64,000 bases of DNA. It comes from RGIG3701 sp964438515. Its GTDB lineage: Bacteria; Planctomycetota; Planctomycetia; Pirellulales; Thermoguttaceae. Position numbers and translations under genes: made by a program. Shown piece by piece: positions 34,243 to 44,300 of this stretch. The stretch spans positions 1 to 64,000 of the forward strand of contig CAYTLK010000001.1 in the NCBI GenBank assembly GCA_964438515.1, read 5' to 3'. Every line of letters begins with the position of its first letter. Position 1 is the stretch's first letter. Under the pieces are notes generated by a model that ran no database searches, was not told where the DNA came from, and saw only the letters and a program-made list of their open reading frames with translations.

Positions 34243-35976
34243 ATGAATTTGTTTGACGAAAAAGTTGAGCCGCTGGTTAAAAAGGGCAAACTTCAAGGCT
34301 ATCTTACGTTCGACGATGTTCAAAAACACTTTTCAGATGAAAATTTGGCTTCCAGTGAGATTCAGGAACTGATTTTTCTTTTACAGAAATCAGGAATCTT
34401 GCTCCTTGAATCTGCATCAAAACCGGAAATCTACCAGACGGCAGCGGCGGCCATGGAAGAAATGGATTATGCAGACGAATACGTAAACGAGATTCCCGCC
34501 TCTTCAACAGCGAAAATCCGCGACGAAGATGATTATTATGATGACGAAAACAGCGATAATTTTCTTCTGTCGGAAATTCCGGACGAACCCGCGTCACGTT
34601 CCGGCACCGACCCCGTTCGAATGTACATGACGCAAATGGCCGAAATTCCGCTTCTTTCACGAGAAGAAGAGACGGTTTTGGCGCAGAAGATCGAACGATT
34701 ACGTAAAAAATTCCGGTTTTCAATTCTGAACAGCAACGTTGCAATGCGTCACACGATCAACACTTTGAAAAAAGTACACCGTGGAACGCTTCCATTCGAC
34801 CGAACCATCAAAGTTTCTATTACTGAAGAGCTGCGTAAAGAACAAATTATGGCCCGGATGCCGGCAAATTTGGAAACTCTGGACGCTCTTTCCGCTCGCA
34901 GCCGTCAAAATTTTCACACGATGATTTCTCGAAAAAGCACCCCTGAAGCGAAACGAACGGCCCGAAATGCGTTCATCCAGGCGCGTCGAAAAATGCTTTA
35001 TTTGGTTGAGGAATTGAGTTTGCGCACACGCCGCATCCACTCGATGATGCAGCAGCTCGAACAACTTTCCAACCGCATGATCACCGTGCGGAACCAACTC
35101 CACGCCTGCGAAAACACGCAAGTTTCTCCTTTTCGCCGCCAGCAGCTTCGCCGCGAACTTTACAATCTTATGATGCTCACTCACGACAGTCCGGAGGGGC
35201 TGAAACGACGCGTGGCGCAAATGAAACGTTTCTATCAGGAATACGAAACCGCAAAGAGCCAATTATCGTGCGGAAATCTTCGGCTCGTGGTTTCTGTCGC
35301 GAAAAAGTATCGGAATCGCGGTTTGAGCTTTCTCGACCTGATTCAAGAAGGAAACACGGGGCTGATGCGGGCCGTGGATAAATATGAATATCGCAGAGGA
35401 TTCAAATTCTCGACGTATGCAACGTGGTGGATCCGACAGGCGATTACGCGGGCGATTTCTGAACAGGCTCGCACCATCCGCATTCCTGTTCATATGATTG
35501 ATTTGATGTCGAAAATGCACCATTCCAACCAGAAACTTCAGCAGGAACTTGGGCGTGAACCGACTCAGGAAGAGGCTGCAAGAGCCGCGGAGATTGCAGA
35601 AGAGGATTATTCCCGCGTCGAAGTTTTTTCGCGCCATCCCATCAGTCTCGATCGGCCCATCGGCGATAACGACGACAATTGCTTCATGGAATTCGTGGAT
35701 GATAATCGCACAGAAAAACCTGAAAAAATCGCGGCAAACGAAATGTTGCGAGAAAAACTGGAGGTGGTTCTGAAAACACTTGCACCGCGAGAACGGAACA
35801 TCATTCGTCTGCGATTCGGCCTCGAAAATGGTTATTGCTACACATTGGAGGAACTGGGAATGATTTTCCGGGTCACGAGGGAGCGAATTCGGCAAATCGA
35901 AACCAAAGCAATGAAGAAACTCCAGCAGCCCAATCGCTGTGCGCAACTGGCAGGATTCCTCGAAAAAGCAAATTAA
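34243..35976 (+). CDS. rpoD: Primary RNA polymerase sigma factor RpoD
   Basis: A 577-residue sigma-70 with a strong ribosome site (AAGGAGATACT) before the ATG. An N-terminal region 1.1-like domain is followed by an acidic stretch. Region 1.2 is DPVRMYMTQMAEIPLLSREEE (about 125-145). Region 2 includes LRLVVSVAKKYRNRGLSFLDLIQEGNTGLMRAVDKYEYRRGFKFSTYATWWIRQAI, with the -10 recognition helix and the RAISEQARTIRIPVHM segment. Region 4.2 is YTLEELGMIFRVTRERIRQIE. An insert of about 150 residues, rich in Arg and Gln, separates regions 1.2 and 2. It directs housekeeping transcription and matches the TTGACA/TATAAT-like promoters seen in this window. Confidence 0.96.
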   Translation: MNLFDEKVEPLVKKGKLQGYLTFDDVQKHFSDENLASSEIQELIFLLQKSGILLLESASKPEIYQTAAAAMEEMDYADEYVNEIPASSTAKIRDEDDYYDDENSDNFLLSEIPDEPASRSGTDPVRMYMTQMAEIPLLSREEETVLAQKIERLRKKFRFSILNSNVAMRHTINTLKKVHRGTLPFDRTIKVSITEELRKEQIMARMPANLETLDALSARSRQNFHTMISRKSTPEAKRTARNAFIQARRKMLYLVEELSLRTRRIHSMMQQLEQLSNRMITVRNQLHACENTQVSPFRRQQLRRELYNLMMLTHDSPEGLKRRVAQMKRFYQEYETAKSQLSCGNLRLVVSVAKKYRNRGLSFLDLIQEGNTGLMRAVDKYEYRRGFKFSTYATWWIRQAITRAISEQARTIRIPVHMIDLMSKMHHSNQKLQQELGREPTQEEAARAAEIAEEDYSRVEVFSRHPISLDRPIGDNDDNCFMEFVDDNRTEKPEKIAANEMLREKLEVVLKTLAPRERNIIRLRFGLENGYCYTLEELGMIFRVTRERIRQIETKAMKKLQQPNRCAQLAGFLEKAN

Positions 35977-36006
35977 GAGGAAAAAAAGTCTAAAAATTTC
36001 AAAAAA

Positions 36007-36045
36007 GGCGAAATCGGGAAGCAACTTTTACTTTTCAATTTCGCC
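36007..36045 (+). terminator. Hairpin terminator after rpoD
   Basis: GGCGAAAT (36007-36014) pairs with ATTTCGCC (36038-36045), 30 bp after the rpoD stop. The T tract is weak (TATTCTATGT), so efficiency is uncertain. Confidence 0.5.
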
Positions 36046-36082
36046 TATTCTATGTATACTTCCTATTTTCACGTTTAAGAAA

Positions 36083-36110
36083 TAAAAAAACTGACTCCGA
36101 AGAATCAGTT
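36083..36110 (-). terminator. Intrinsic terminator downstream of tRNA-Arg
   Basis: On the minus strand a 9-bp stem (AACTGATTC with GAGTCAGTT, one G-T pair) is closed by a TTCG tetraloop and followed by a run of T. It starts 9 bp after the 3' end of the second tRNA and ends the tandem tRNA transcript. Confidence 0.88.
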
Positions 36111-36119
36111 AAAATAAAT

Positions 36120-36193
<74 letters not shown>

Positions 36194-36253
36194 GTTCAGA
36201 ATACTTCTGACGAAATATTCAAATATCGAAAAAATTTTTGAATAAAAACAAAT

Positions 36254-36327
<74 letters not shown>

Positions 36328-36399
36328 ATTTTATCCTGAAGATGAACTTCAATGATACGTATAATTATAGCATCATCACGAACAGTTGCAAGGGGGGGA

Positions 36400-37551
36400 C
36401 TAGTGATTTTCAGAAAGAAAATCCCCCGTGTTTAAAAAATTACGCACATTTTCGAAGGTTTCGACACAATTTGGAACCTCTGAATGGTCGCCGCGAATTT
36501 TTCGCCACGCCGTCGCCCCCTCAAGTTTCGTCGTCGAAAGAGGAAGTACCGCATCATTTTCCTCCCCTCCAAAATTCGCATCTTCACCATAACCCGCAAT
36601 GATTCCAAATTCACACGATGGAATTCCAAAACGTTCGTGCATTTGCGTCCCGGAAAGCGACAGTTCTTCCAAAGCCGGAAACAAAAAACCGATCGGCCCC
36701 GCGTTGTGATTTTGGGCGATATTTGACCCCTGGTTGGGGGGGCACACCTGCACAAAACGTCCTACTTTAAATTTTTTCGCCTTCCATTTTTCTTTCACAT
36801 CCTCCTCGTTTCCTACAGTATCTACATCTTTCGCATTTTTTACAATTTCTGTATTTTCCGCATTTTCATCATCTCTCGCGTCTTCGGCAGTCTCTTCATC
36901 TTGTTCATTCTGAATATTGGACGCATCTTCTGTATATTTTCCTAACAAGTTCCTCAAAATGATGGCCCCCATACTGTGTCCGACGAAATCGACGCTTTCG
37001 ACGCCTTCCAAAGAGGTTACAATTTGCGCAATTTGCGCAGTTTCTTCCTCAACCGTCACAAAAGTCGAAGGGTACGAAATATTTAGAATGGCCGAATAAT
37101 CTCCTTTTTCACGAAACCACAGCGCCATATTTTCAAGCAAAATGGAACTGGACGCAAAACCATGAACGAGGATCAAAACTCGACCGTTCATGGGCGGAAT
37201 TTCCAACTCAGACCGCCAAAAATTCAATTCTTTTTGACAAAAATCCAGAGTTCCGGCCGCCCGACACACCGCATCAGGGTCCAAAAGACGAAAATCTTCC
37301 GTTAAAATGGAACGCTGGATGTGCCATTCCTGAAAAAACGCAACATCCTGCCAAATAAACAGTCCGCCGCAGGTCTGCTCGTTCGTGCGCGCCTGCTTTC
37401 CCAAGAGGAAAACTCTTTCCTGCGCCAGCACGTTATTTGAAAATAAGGACGAAAATAAGGACGAAAATGAGGATAAAAATGAGGACGAAAACAAAATCAA
37501 AAACAAAGTCAGAGTCAAAAAAAACGTTTTTTTGAGGTTCATCTTTTTCAT
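36400..37551 (-). CDS. Exported alpha/beta-hydrolase, lipase-like
   Basis: A protein of about 383 residues starting at the ATG at 37551 (or 37542). The N terminus is a long hydrophobic signal (KKTFFLTLTLFLILFSSSF) continued by a Ser/Phe/Leu repeat coded by a 12-bp tandem repeat. The catalytic core has RVLILVHGFASSS (oxyanion strand) and the nucleophile elbow GHSMGA near residue 185, then HSEVP near the C terminus as the likely His. A Glu/Asp/Asn-rich insert of about 50 residues follows the elbow and looks like a low-complexity lid. It probably hydrolyses an ester or lipid outside the cytoplasm. Confidence 0.8.
   Translation of the reverse strand: MKKMNLKKTFFLTLTLFLILFSSSFLSSFSSLFSSLFSNNVLAQERVFLLGKQARTNEQTCGGLFIWQDVAFFQEWHIQRSILTEDFRLLDPDAVCRAAGTLDFCQKELNFWRSELEIPPMNGRVLILVHGFASSSILLENMALWFREKGDYSAILNISYPSTFVTVEEETAQIAQIVTSLEGVESVDFVGHSMGAIILRNLLGKYTEDASNIQNEQDEETAEDARDDENAENTEIVKNAKDVDTVGNEEDVKEKWKAKKFKVGRFVQVCPPNQGSNIAQNHNAGPIGFLFPALEELSLSGTQMHERFGIPSCEFGIIAGYGEDANFGGEENDAVLPLSTTKLEGATAWRKIRGDHSEVPNCVETFENVRNFLNTGDFLSENH
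37439..37498. repeat. 12-bp tandem repeat in the lipase signal region
   Basis: Five imperfect units of GAAAATAAGGAC on the plus strand (37439, 37451, 37463, 37475, 37487). They encode repeated Ser-Ser-Leu-Phe-type residues just after the hydrophobic core of the signal peptide. Being a multiple of three, changes in copy number keep the frame. Confidence 0.85.
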
Positions 37552-37636
37552 CCGTCGCAAAATATAGAAGATACAAAGAATAAGTAAAATGGCGCGTCTC
37601 TCTTTGAAAGAAACGCACCATTTGAACACAAAAACG

Positions 37637-39268
37637 TCAGTTAAATTTAACGAGGGACTTGCAGTAATCGTCCGGCGCTTCGAATCCCAAAAGGTTCAAA
37701 ACCGTGGCCGCGACGTTTGCCAAACCAGGTTTTTCAACGCCAGACATTTCGTATTCGTCGTTGTACATCGGATCGTAAATACAGAACGGAACAGGATTTA
37801 GCGTGTGTGCCGTACGGACGGTGCGCACACCTTTCTTTTCCGTCCACATTTCATCCGCATTTCCGTGGTCTGCGGTGACGATAGCGATTCCGTGAACTTT
37901 TTCAATTACAGCAAGGATGCGGCCCACGCATTCATCGACTTTTTCGACGGCTTTGATTGTCGCTTCCATATTTCCGGTGTGTCCGACCATGTCGCCATTT
38001 GCGAGATTCAATCGGCCAAAACGGAATTTTCCGGACGCCAGCGCCCCTTCCACCCATTTCGTAATTTCTTCGGCTTTCATGAGCGGCGCTTTATCGAACT
38101 CGATGCGGTCGGACGGGATTTCTTCGTAATCTTCGCACTGTGCGTTGATGTATCCCGAACGATTTCCGTTCCAAAAATAGGTCACGTGACCGTACTTTTG
38201 CGTTTCGCTGATTGCAAACATGGAAACTTTTTCGGCACAGAGGTACTCGCAGAACGTCCGGTCGATGACGGGCGGAGCCACAAGGAAGTTTTTCGGCAAA
38301 TGCAAATCGCCGTCGTACTGCATGATTCCTGCGTAATAAACTTTCGGAACACGAATTCTGTCAAATTTTGCAAAATCAGGACCGCCTTCGAACGCCTGAG
38401 AGATTTCGATCGCCCGATCGCCGCGGAAATTGAAGAAAATCACAGCGTCCCCGTCTTCGATGGTTCCGACCGGTTTCCCGCTTCCATCGACGATTACGAA
38501 CGGCTGCAAGTACTGGTCCACCGCAGATGCGTCTTCGGCGTACATCGTTTCGACCGCTTCTTTTGCGCTCGCAAAGGGACGTACGTCACCAAGAACGTGA
38601 GCGTGCCAGCCGCGTTCCACAATGCGCCAGTCCGCTTCGTAACGGTCCATCGTCGTAATCATACGCCCGCCGCCGCTCGCGATACGATAATCGTACCCAT
38701 ATTGTGCATTGATTTCCGCCAACACTTTTTCAGACGCTTCGATGTACGTCAGCGCAGAACGTTCCGGAACGTCGCGACCATCGAGCAAAATGTGCAGTCG
38801 GACCTTCTTTACCCCTTCTTTCGCGGCTTCCCTCAGCATCGCGTAAAGCTGTGCGGTATTCGAATGCACGTTTCCATCGGAATGAAGCCCTAGAAAATGA
38901 AGCGTCGCATCCTTTTTCGCCGTCGCAACCGCCGCTTTCCACACATCGCCCTGATACATTGTACCTGTTTCAATCGCACGATTCACGAGTTTCGCACCTT
39001 GATCGAAAACGCGTCCCGCACCAAGCGCATTGTGACCGATTTCGGAGTTTCCCATATCGTCATCGGACGGCAAACCAACGGCTTTTCCGTGCGCCTGAAG
39101 CTGCGTGTAGAGCTTTGCGCCAAAAAGTTTATCCAGAGTTGGGGTTTTCGCGAGGTAAACCGCATTGGAATCGTCATTTTTTCCAATACCAACTCCATCC
39201 ATAACGATGAGACACATCGGACCGGGACGTCCGGGAAAAGAATTCTTTTTCAAAGAAAGTTCCACCAT
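37637..39268 (-). CDS. gpmI: 2,3-bisphosphoglycerate-independent phosphoglycerate mutase
   Basis: A 543-residue metalloenzyme of the alkaline-phosphatase superfamily interconverting 3- and 2-phosphoglycerate. I start at the ATG at 39268, six bases after AGGAGA. The catalytic serine is in DDDMGNSEIGHNALGAG (about residue 72). Metal ligands appear in VMDGVGIGKNDDSN near the N terminus and TADHGNADEM near residue 475. It is the glycolytic mutase seen in this window; the other protein with a mutase-like fold (21690-22328) lacks catalytic residues. Confidence 0.96.
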   Translation of the reverse strand: MVELSLKKNSFPGRPGPMCLIVMDGVGIGKNDDSNAVYLAKTPTLDKLFGAKLYTQLQAHGKAVGLPSDDDMGNSEIGHNALGAGRVFDQGAKLVNRAIETGTMYQGDVWKAAVATAKKDATLHFLGLHSDGNVHSNTAQLYAMLREAAKEGVKKVRLHILLDGRDVPERSALTYIEASEKVLAEINAQYGYDYRIASGGGRMITTMDRYEADWRIVERGWHAHVLGDVRPFASAKEAVETMYAEDASAVDQYLQPFVIVDGSGKPVGTIEDGDAVIFFNFRGDRAIEISQAFEGGPDFAKFDRIRVPKVYYAGIMQYDGDLHLPKNFLVAPPVIDRTFCEYLCAEKVSMFAISETQKYGHVTYFWNGNRSGYINAQCEDYEEIPSDRIEFDKAPLMKAEEITKWVEGALASGKFRFGRLNLANGDMVGHTGNMEATIKAVEKVDECVGRILAVIEKVHGIAIVTADHGNADEMWTEKKGVRTVRTAHTLNPVPFCIYDPMYNDEYEMSGVEKPGLANVAATVLNLLGFEAPDDYCKSLVKFN

Positions 39269-39323
39269 ATTTTTCTCCTGAATTGTATCTTTTAATATAA
39301 TATCATTCTGAACAAAAGTTACG

Positions 39324-39337
39324 AACAAATATTTGTT
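39324..39337. promoter_or_regulatory. Perfect 14-bp palindrome upstream of gpmI
   Basis: AACAAATATTTGTT is fully symmetrical and lies 56-69 bp before the gpmI ATG, close to where a -35 region would be (TATTAT-like sequences follow on the minus strand). Possible operator; no regulator identified. Confidence 0.35.
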
Positions 39338-39455
39338 TATTGTACCATCTTGGGGAAATTTTACAATCCGGGCGAGTCAAAAAATTTACACATTCTTGTA
39401 AATTCTCCAAAATTTCGAGGAAATCCTCCCCACTTGGGACTGTCTTTCAACAAAA

Positions 39456-39887
39456 TCACGATTTGCGGCACGAAAGTTTGTACGGACAGTTTTCGTCCAA
39501 ATGAGGGAGGAGCTGCGCCCGAATTTCGTCAGGAATCGGCAAAGATTTTTGATGTTCGAAATCAAAATACACCATTGCGACCCCTCCAAGCGCCGCGCAC
39601 GTTCCGTCTTTCAGGTACGCGCCATGAGAAACGTGAAGCGATGATTTTCCAAGATGCGAAACCCACGTACGAATTTCAATTTCCCGTTCTGTAAACTGAA
39701 TCTGTCCGACATAATCCATTTCGATTCGTACAAGAATCAGATTCCATTTTTGGCGTTGCATTTCCGGATTAAAAATTTCAAAAATATCGTTTCTCGCTTC
39801 TTCAAACCACATGGCCGGCGCAAGATGATGGCAGTGTCCCAGCATGTCGGTATCGAAAATTCGCATTTGAACAATGTGTTTTAACAT
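39456..39887 (-). CDS. Hotdog-fold acyl-CoA thioesterase (YbgC/4-HBT-like)
   Basis: A 143-residue protein starting at the ATG at 39887. The opening strand MRIFDTDMLGHCHHLAPAMWFEEARND has the acidic residue and helix of the 4-hydroxybenzoyl-CoA thioesterase/YbgC family. The middle strands (RIEMDYVGQIQFTEREIEIRTWV) fit the hotdog sheet. It likely hydrolyses a CoA thioester in the cytosol. It is followed on the same strand, on the other side of a gap holding candidate control sequences, by gpmI, and preceded by the acyltransferase and MMPL genes, suggesting a lipid-related group. Confidence 0.82.
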   Translation of the reverse strand: MLKHIVQMRIFDTDMLGHCHHLAPAMWFEEARNDIFEIFNPEMQRQKWNLILVRIEMDYVGQIQFTEREIEIRTWVSHLGKSSLHVSHGAYLKDGTCAALGGVAMVYFDFEHQKSLPIPDEIRAQLLPHLDENCPYKLSCRKS

Positions 39888-39924
39888 CAATCTCTCTCTT
39901 TCTTACAGCCTTTTTACAATGATC

Positions 39925-41376
39925 TTACATTCTTCTTACTGGGTTTTTTCTGGTTTTAGAAACTCGTTTGAGATTCAAAAGCCGTAATAATTCGCTTTTC
40001 CACAGCGTACAAATTTCAGAAACGTTCTCGGCGTTCAGTCGTTCAGGGTCGTAATTGAAACCAAAATGAAGCTTTCCCGCATACGTTCCCACCGCAGCCG
40101 CAACCGCAGAGTCCGTCATACGCGGCGACGCAAGTTTCACAGAATCCAAAACCAACTCACCCACACACAACTTTCCATCTTTCGTTCTCGGAAGGGTCGA
40201 GGACCGAAACAGCACACCAAGATTCGAAAGCAGTATCGTCGCAAGCGTTATTTTCATCTGCGAAAACCATGCGAGTCCCATTCGATGATTCCCGTTGAAG
40301 CGCAGCGAGCACAACCACCGAAGTTCCAACAAAAGCAGCTCTGCGAGACACATTTTCTGTTTTTTTTTCATTTCTCGATGCACTTTTTTCAACAACGAGT
40401 ACGTTTTGGAACGAAAAAAGGCTGAAAAATCCAAAAAAATGACGCTGACGATGTTTCGAAGCGCTAAATTATTAAAGAATTGGTCTCTCAAACTCACGGG
40501 GATTCCAATTCGCAGCAGGGTCTGCGGACGAAAAAAACGTGAAAAACAGGATCGTTTTTGACCATGTTTCACGTGAAACTGAAAAATCGCGTTGGCACAT
40601 GAAGCCAGTAACAAATCGTTCATCGTCACTGAATTTTTATGTGCAAAGTCTCGCAACGATTGCGTTTCTTGCTGTGAAAACGTTTCAAAAAGAACCTGCA
40701 TGCGCAAATTTTTCTCTGAATCTTGAATCAAAACATCTCGTTTCAACGTTCTCGCCGCAGTTGAATCCACGTTCGAAGACGAATTCGCAGTCTCAGCACG
40801 GAGTTCCAGCGGTGCGATTCGGACAGGCGAAACGGCCCACAAACTTCCTTTTACAACCTGCTTTACGGCAGAAAAAATCAGACGAGGATTGTATGCGGGT
40901 TTGGAATGTTCGTAGATATCTGATTCAGAGGGAACCGCGTCTAGCGAAAAAGTACGTCCGGCATAAATTTCAAAGATTTCGTTCAAAAATAAGAACGACC
41001 CCAGAGCGTCCGTCAAAAGATGATGAAACTGAAACCAAATTTCGGTTTTTTCACGTTCCGGCTCATCGTAAATCCAGAATCGAATTCCCGGCTCCTTCAA
41101 AATATCAACAAAAGAATCCGGACGATTTTCATTCGTAACCGGACCCTTTACGTAAATCAAAGGGATTGGAAACTTTTTTGTTCCCCACGCCAATGAGCCG
41201 TCGTCGTTCAACACCGCAGCACATTTTGCGGCCTCCGACCTCTCGGATGCTTTTCTTACGGCCTCCTGAAACCGTGAAAATTGAAAAATGCCGTGAAAAT
41301 TTAAAATAGTAATCGCATCGCCAGGCGTTTTTTCTCGTTTTGAATCATAAAACAAAAATTCTTCAAACGGCGTCAT
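39925..41376 (-). CDS. Condensation-domain-type acyltransferase (WS/DGAT-like)
   Basis: A 483-residue protein of the chloramphenicol-acetyltransferase/condensation superfamily. The active-site motif reads WFQFHHLLTDALG (HHxxxDA, about residue 117), against HHxxxDG in most members. The C-terminal half contains ASCANAIFQFHVKHG and a latch-like segment. Such proteins join acyl-CoA or carrier-bound acyl groups to alcohols or amines. It overlaps the MMPL gene by 4 bp (ATGA) and lies 37 bp before the thioesterase gene, so acyl transfer, hydrolysis and export may be linked. A near-perfect parS site sits within the coding sequence (40565-40580). Confidence 0.75.
   Translation of the reverse strand: MTPFEEFLFYDSKREKTPGDAITILNFHGIFQFSRFQEAVRKASERSEAAKCAAVLNDDGSLAWGTKKFPIPLIYVKGPVTNENRPDSFVDILKEPGIRFWIYDEPEREKTEIWFQFHHLLTDALGSFLFLNEIFEIYAGRTFSLDAVPSESDIYEHSKPAYNPRLIFSAVKQVVKGSLWAVSPVRIAPLELRAETANSSSNVDSTAARTLKRDVLIQDSEKNLRMQVLFETFSQQETQSLRDFAHKNSVTMNDLLLASCANAIFQFHVKHGQKRSCFSRFFRPQTLLRIGIPVSLRDQFFNNLALRNIVSVIFLDFSAFFRSKTYSLLKKVHREMKKKQKMCLAELLLLELRWLCSLRFNGNHRMGLAWFSQMKITLATILLSNLGVLFRSSTLPRTKDGKLCVGELVLDSVKLASPRMTDSAVAAAVGTYAGKLHFGFNYDPERLNAENVSEICTLWKSELLRLLNLKRVSKTRKNPVRRM
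40565..40580. promoter_or_regulatory. parS-like site inside the acyltransferase gene
   Basis: TGTTTCACGTGAAACT has a single mismatch to the parS consensus and an intact TTTCACGTGAAA core, in the coding sequence at the codons for FHVKHG (antisense). It is 9 kb from the main cluster and 15 kb from parAB, the most distant parS-like site seen. Confidence 0.75.
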
Positions 41377-44300
41377 GCAACTCGCCCTGCCCGATTCACA
41401 ATCACTCCATCCTCATCACGCGTGTAGCAGGTTGCAGAACGCCCCACGATTTCCCTGCCCGACTCAATTTCGGAATGGTACGAAAAGAAGGAAGCAGAGG
41501 ATTTCAACTCATTTTCACGAGAAGAATGGGAAATAAGTTCTTGTTTTCCATCAGACGCCCCCTCTTGAGAAAGATTGGAGCGTTCGGATGAAAGCGTCGG
41601 CTTCTGACTGAAGGAATTCAAAGGAGATTCCGATACAAGCTCTCGATGGAACACCAGATTCAAGGTCGCCGGAAGCATTAAAAGGGACGCCAGCCAGCAA
41701 CAAGTCGTTCCAATTCCAAGCACAAAACCGAGACTCTGAAGACCGCGATGCTGTGCAAGAATCAAAGTTCCAAAGCTCAAAATGGTCGTCAGCGACGTCA
41801 AAATGACGCTCATCGACGTCGAATTAGAGATTCTGTAAACACCGCCCCGATAAAAATTCCGGAAATCATGAAGAATGTGCACGCCGTCATCGATTCCGAT
41901 ACCGATAATCAAAGGAAGTACAATCATGTTGGCCGCATTGAGGGGAATTCCGCATAATCCCATAATTCCCAAAGTTGAAAGAATTCCAATCGTTACAGGA
42001 ATCATCGCGAAAAAAACGCCCTGAATACTTCGCAAATCGAACAGCAGAAGAATCACAACGATTCCCAACGCGTAAACGGCAGCATCCTGATACCCTTTTT
42101 TCATCTGCAAAGAACATTCATACGTCTGAAGCGGGTTTCCCGTGACACGAGGATCGACACTGCGTACTTCTTCGACGAAAGTGCGCAAATTATCCATATT
42201 CCACAAATCACCTTTTCCATATATTTTAAGCAGGTATGTTCCGTCCGAAGAACGCATCCGGTCAAGATATGGTTTTGGAATATCGTTTACAGAGGGCGGT
42301 TCGGGAGAGGAAATTTTTTCTAACGCATTCAGTTTCGCAAGCAAATCGTTTGCGAGAGACTCCTGATATTCCGTCATTCTCGTAAAATAATCCGTCAGTT
42401 TCATATTGAGCAACTGATTCTGCAGTGTCTCAATACGTTCAAAATAGGAGGCGAATTCCGTTTTTCCCATGAGACAGCGGCGCGCCATTTCGAGACACTG
42501 GTACAATTTCAGAGCGTCTTCTTTCGTGAGAACCGGATGATGATCCACATTTGCCGGCGTCAGGGTCAAAACGTCGTGAATTTGACGCACGAGCGGATTT
42601 TCGTCGGGCACAATCGTCGTTACAATCTGTTCCACGTGGTCCACACTGGGGAGGGCCGTGAATTTTTCAATCCGTTCACGCAACACCTCTTCATTGTCGG
42701 ACATCGAAATCGCATACCAAACGCTTTGTTTGCTTTCATCAATCAAACGTTTTTCAAGTTCAACACTTTCGAGACCTTCCGGCTGAAGATTCAGCAAATT
42801 ATAATCGTAATAGACTTTCGGGAGTCCGCAAAGCAACATCGCAAAACAGCAAATTCCTAATGTAAATACGAGTTTTGGGTTCAGATGGAAGAACACGGGG
42901 TCACGCGGTACCGGAATTTTTTCCGATTTCCGATTTTTGTCCATCATATAGATAAAAATCGGCAAAACCGTCAAAGCTGCGATGCAACACGCAAGTACAC
43001 CGCCTCCCGCAATGATTCCAAGTTCTGCAATTCCCGTAAACTCCGTAAGTCCCGCCATGTAAAAAGCGGCAGCCGTTGTGAGCGCGCCAGTCACAATTCC
43101 AGGTCCGATTTCTCGGCCGGAACGAATGAGGGCGGTGTATGTGTCGTCGCCTTCACTGCGGCACTGCAGGTAGCGGGAGGTGTAGTGAATTCCAAAGTCG
43201 ATTCCCAATCCGATGAGAATCACCGCAAAGGAAATGCTTAAAATATTCAGATGACCAATGAAAAATGTAACATACGCCATACTCCATCCGATACCGATGA
43301 AAAGGGCGAACATCGCCATCATGGGGTGCCGCAGTTCACGGAAAAAATACACATAAAGGAGCGCCACGCCGAGAATCGACAGCCACGTTGCGATTCCCAT
43401 CGAGTTCTGACTCGACCGCATCTCGTCGTTTTCCATCACCGGAAGGCCCGTGAGCTGTACTTTGGTTCCCGGATTGTTTTTCTGAACCGTCTGAAGGATC
43501 GTCCGAAGCGCATCGATTCCTTTGGTTCCCCGCGCGAACTCTTCGTCTTTTTCTTCGACCATTTTCACCATCATGATCGCGGTTTTGTCGGGATTCAGCC
43601 ACATATAATGAATATGGGAGTCCTTTTCTGCACTGCGCGGAACCATCGGGGAATTGGAACTGAAATCGGGAGGTCCCTCCAACTCTTCATGCGTCAAAAA
43701 CGTTTGAACCGTTTCCTGACCTGCACCACCGGCGGTCAAATCCGCAGAACTCGAACGCACCGGCTCCGAAACCGAAGGCACCGCCAGTCCCGTATTCGAC
43801 GCAGCGCCCGCATTCGACACAGTACCCGTATTCGACGCAGTTTCTACATTCGACGCAACATACGTATTCACCGCAACAGTTTCAAGCGGAGGAACACTTT
43901 CGGTAAAAGCGTCAAACGGAGACTGAAAAACAGGTGTTGCGGAAGCTGCGGTTTCAAATGTCGCCGTTTCAAACGACGTGGTTTCGAGTGAAGCCGTCTG
44001 GAAGGGAGAAAGAGACGAACCCGACGGATATTCGGTCTGATACGCTACCGGATCTGCATTTCGCGCAGACGATACCGCCACGATATAAGGATCGGTCAAT
44101 TCAACCGGAGGATAATTTGCGATGTAGTTTACGAGCGTATAATCCGGCTGCGTCCAATGACTTCCGACGTTTGAATTTTGAACAATATTTGTATCAGGTG
44201 CATACTCTTCGTAAGCGTCCGAAAGATTCGAATCCCAAACCGCCCCGGCGTCCGCATCCGACCCGGCGTCCGCATCATTTGAAGCGTACTGGAGAAAACG

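Noticed and set aside
37805..38893. A 362-codon open frame on the plus strand opposite gpmI
   Set aside because: It is antisense to the well-supported phosphoglycerate mutase and is Phe/Arg/His-rich in the way typical of shadow frames in this genome.
43783..43872. 18-bp repeats considered as a CRISPR or iteron array
   Set aside because: They lie within a coding frame, have no unique spacers, and the period matches six codons.
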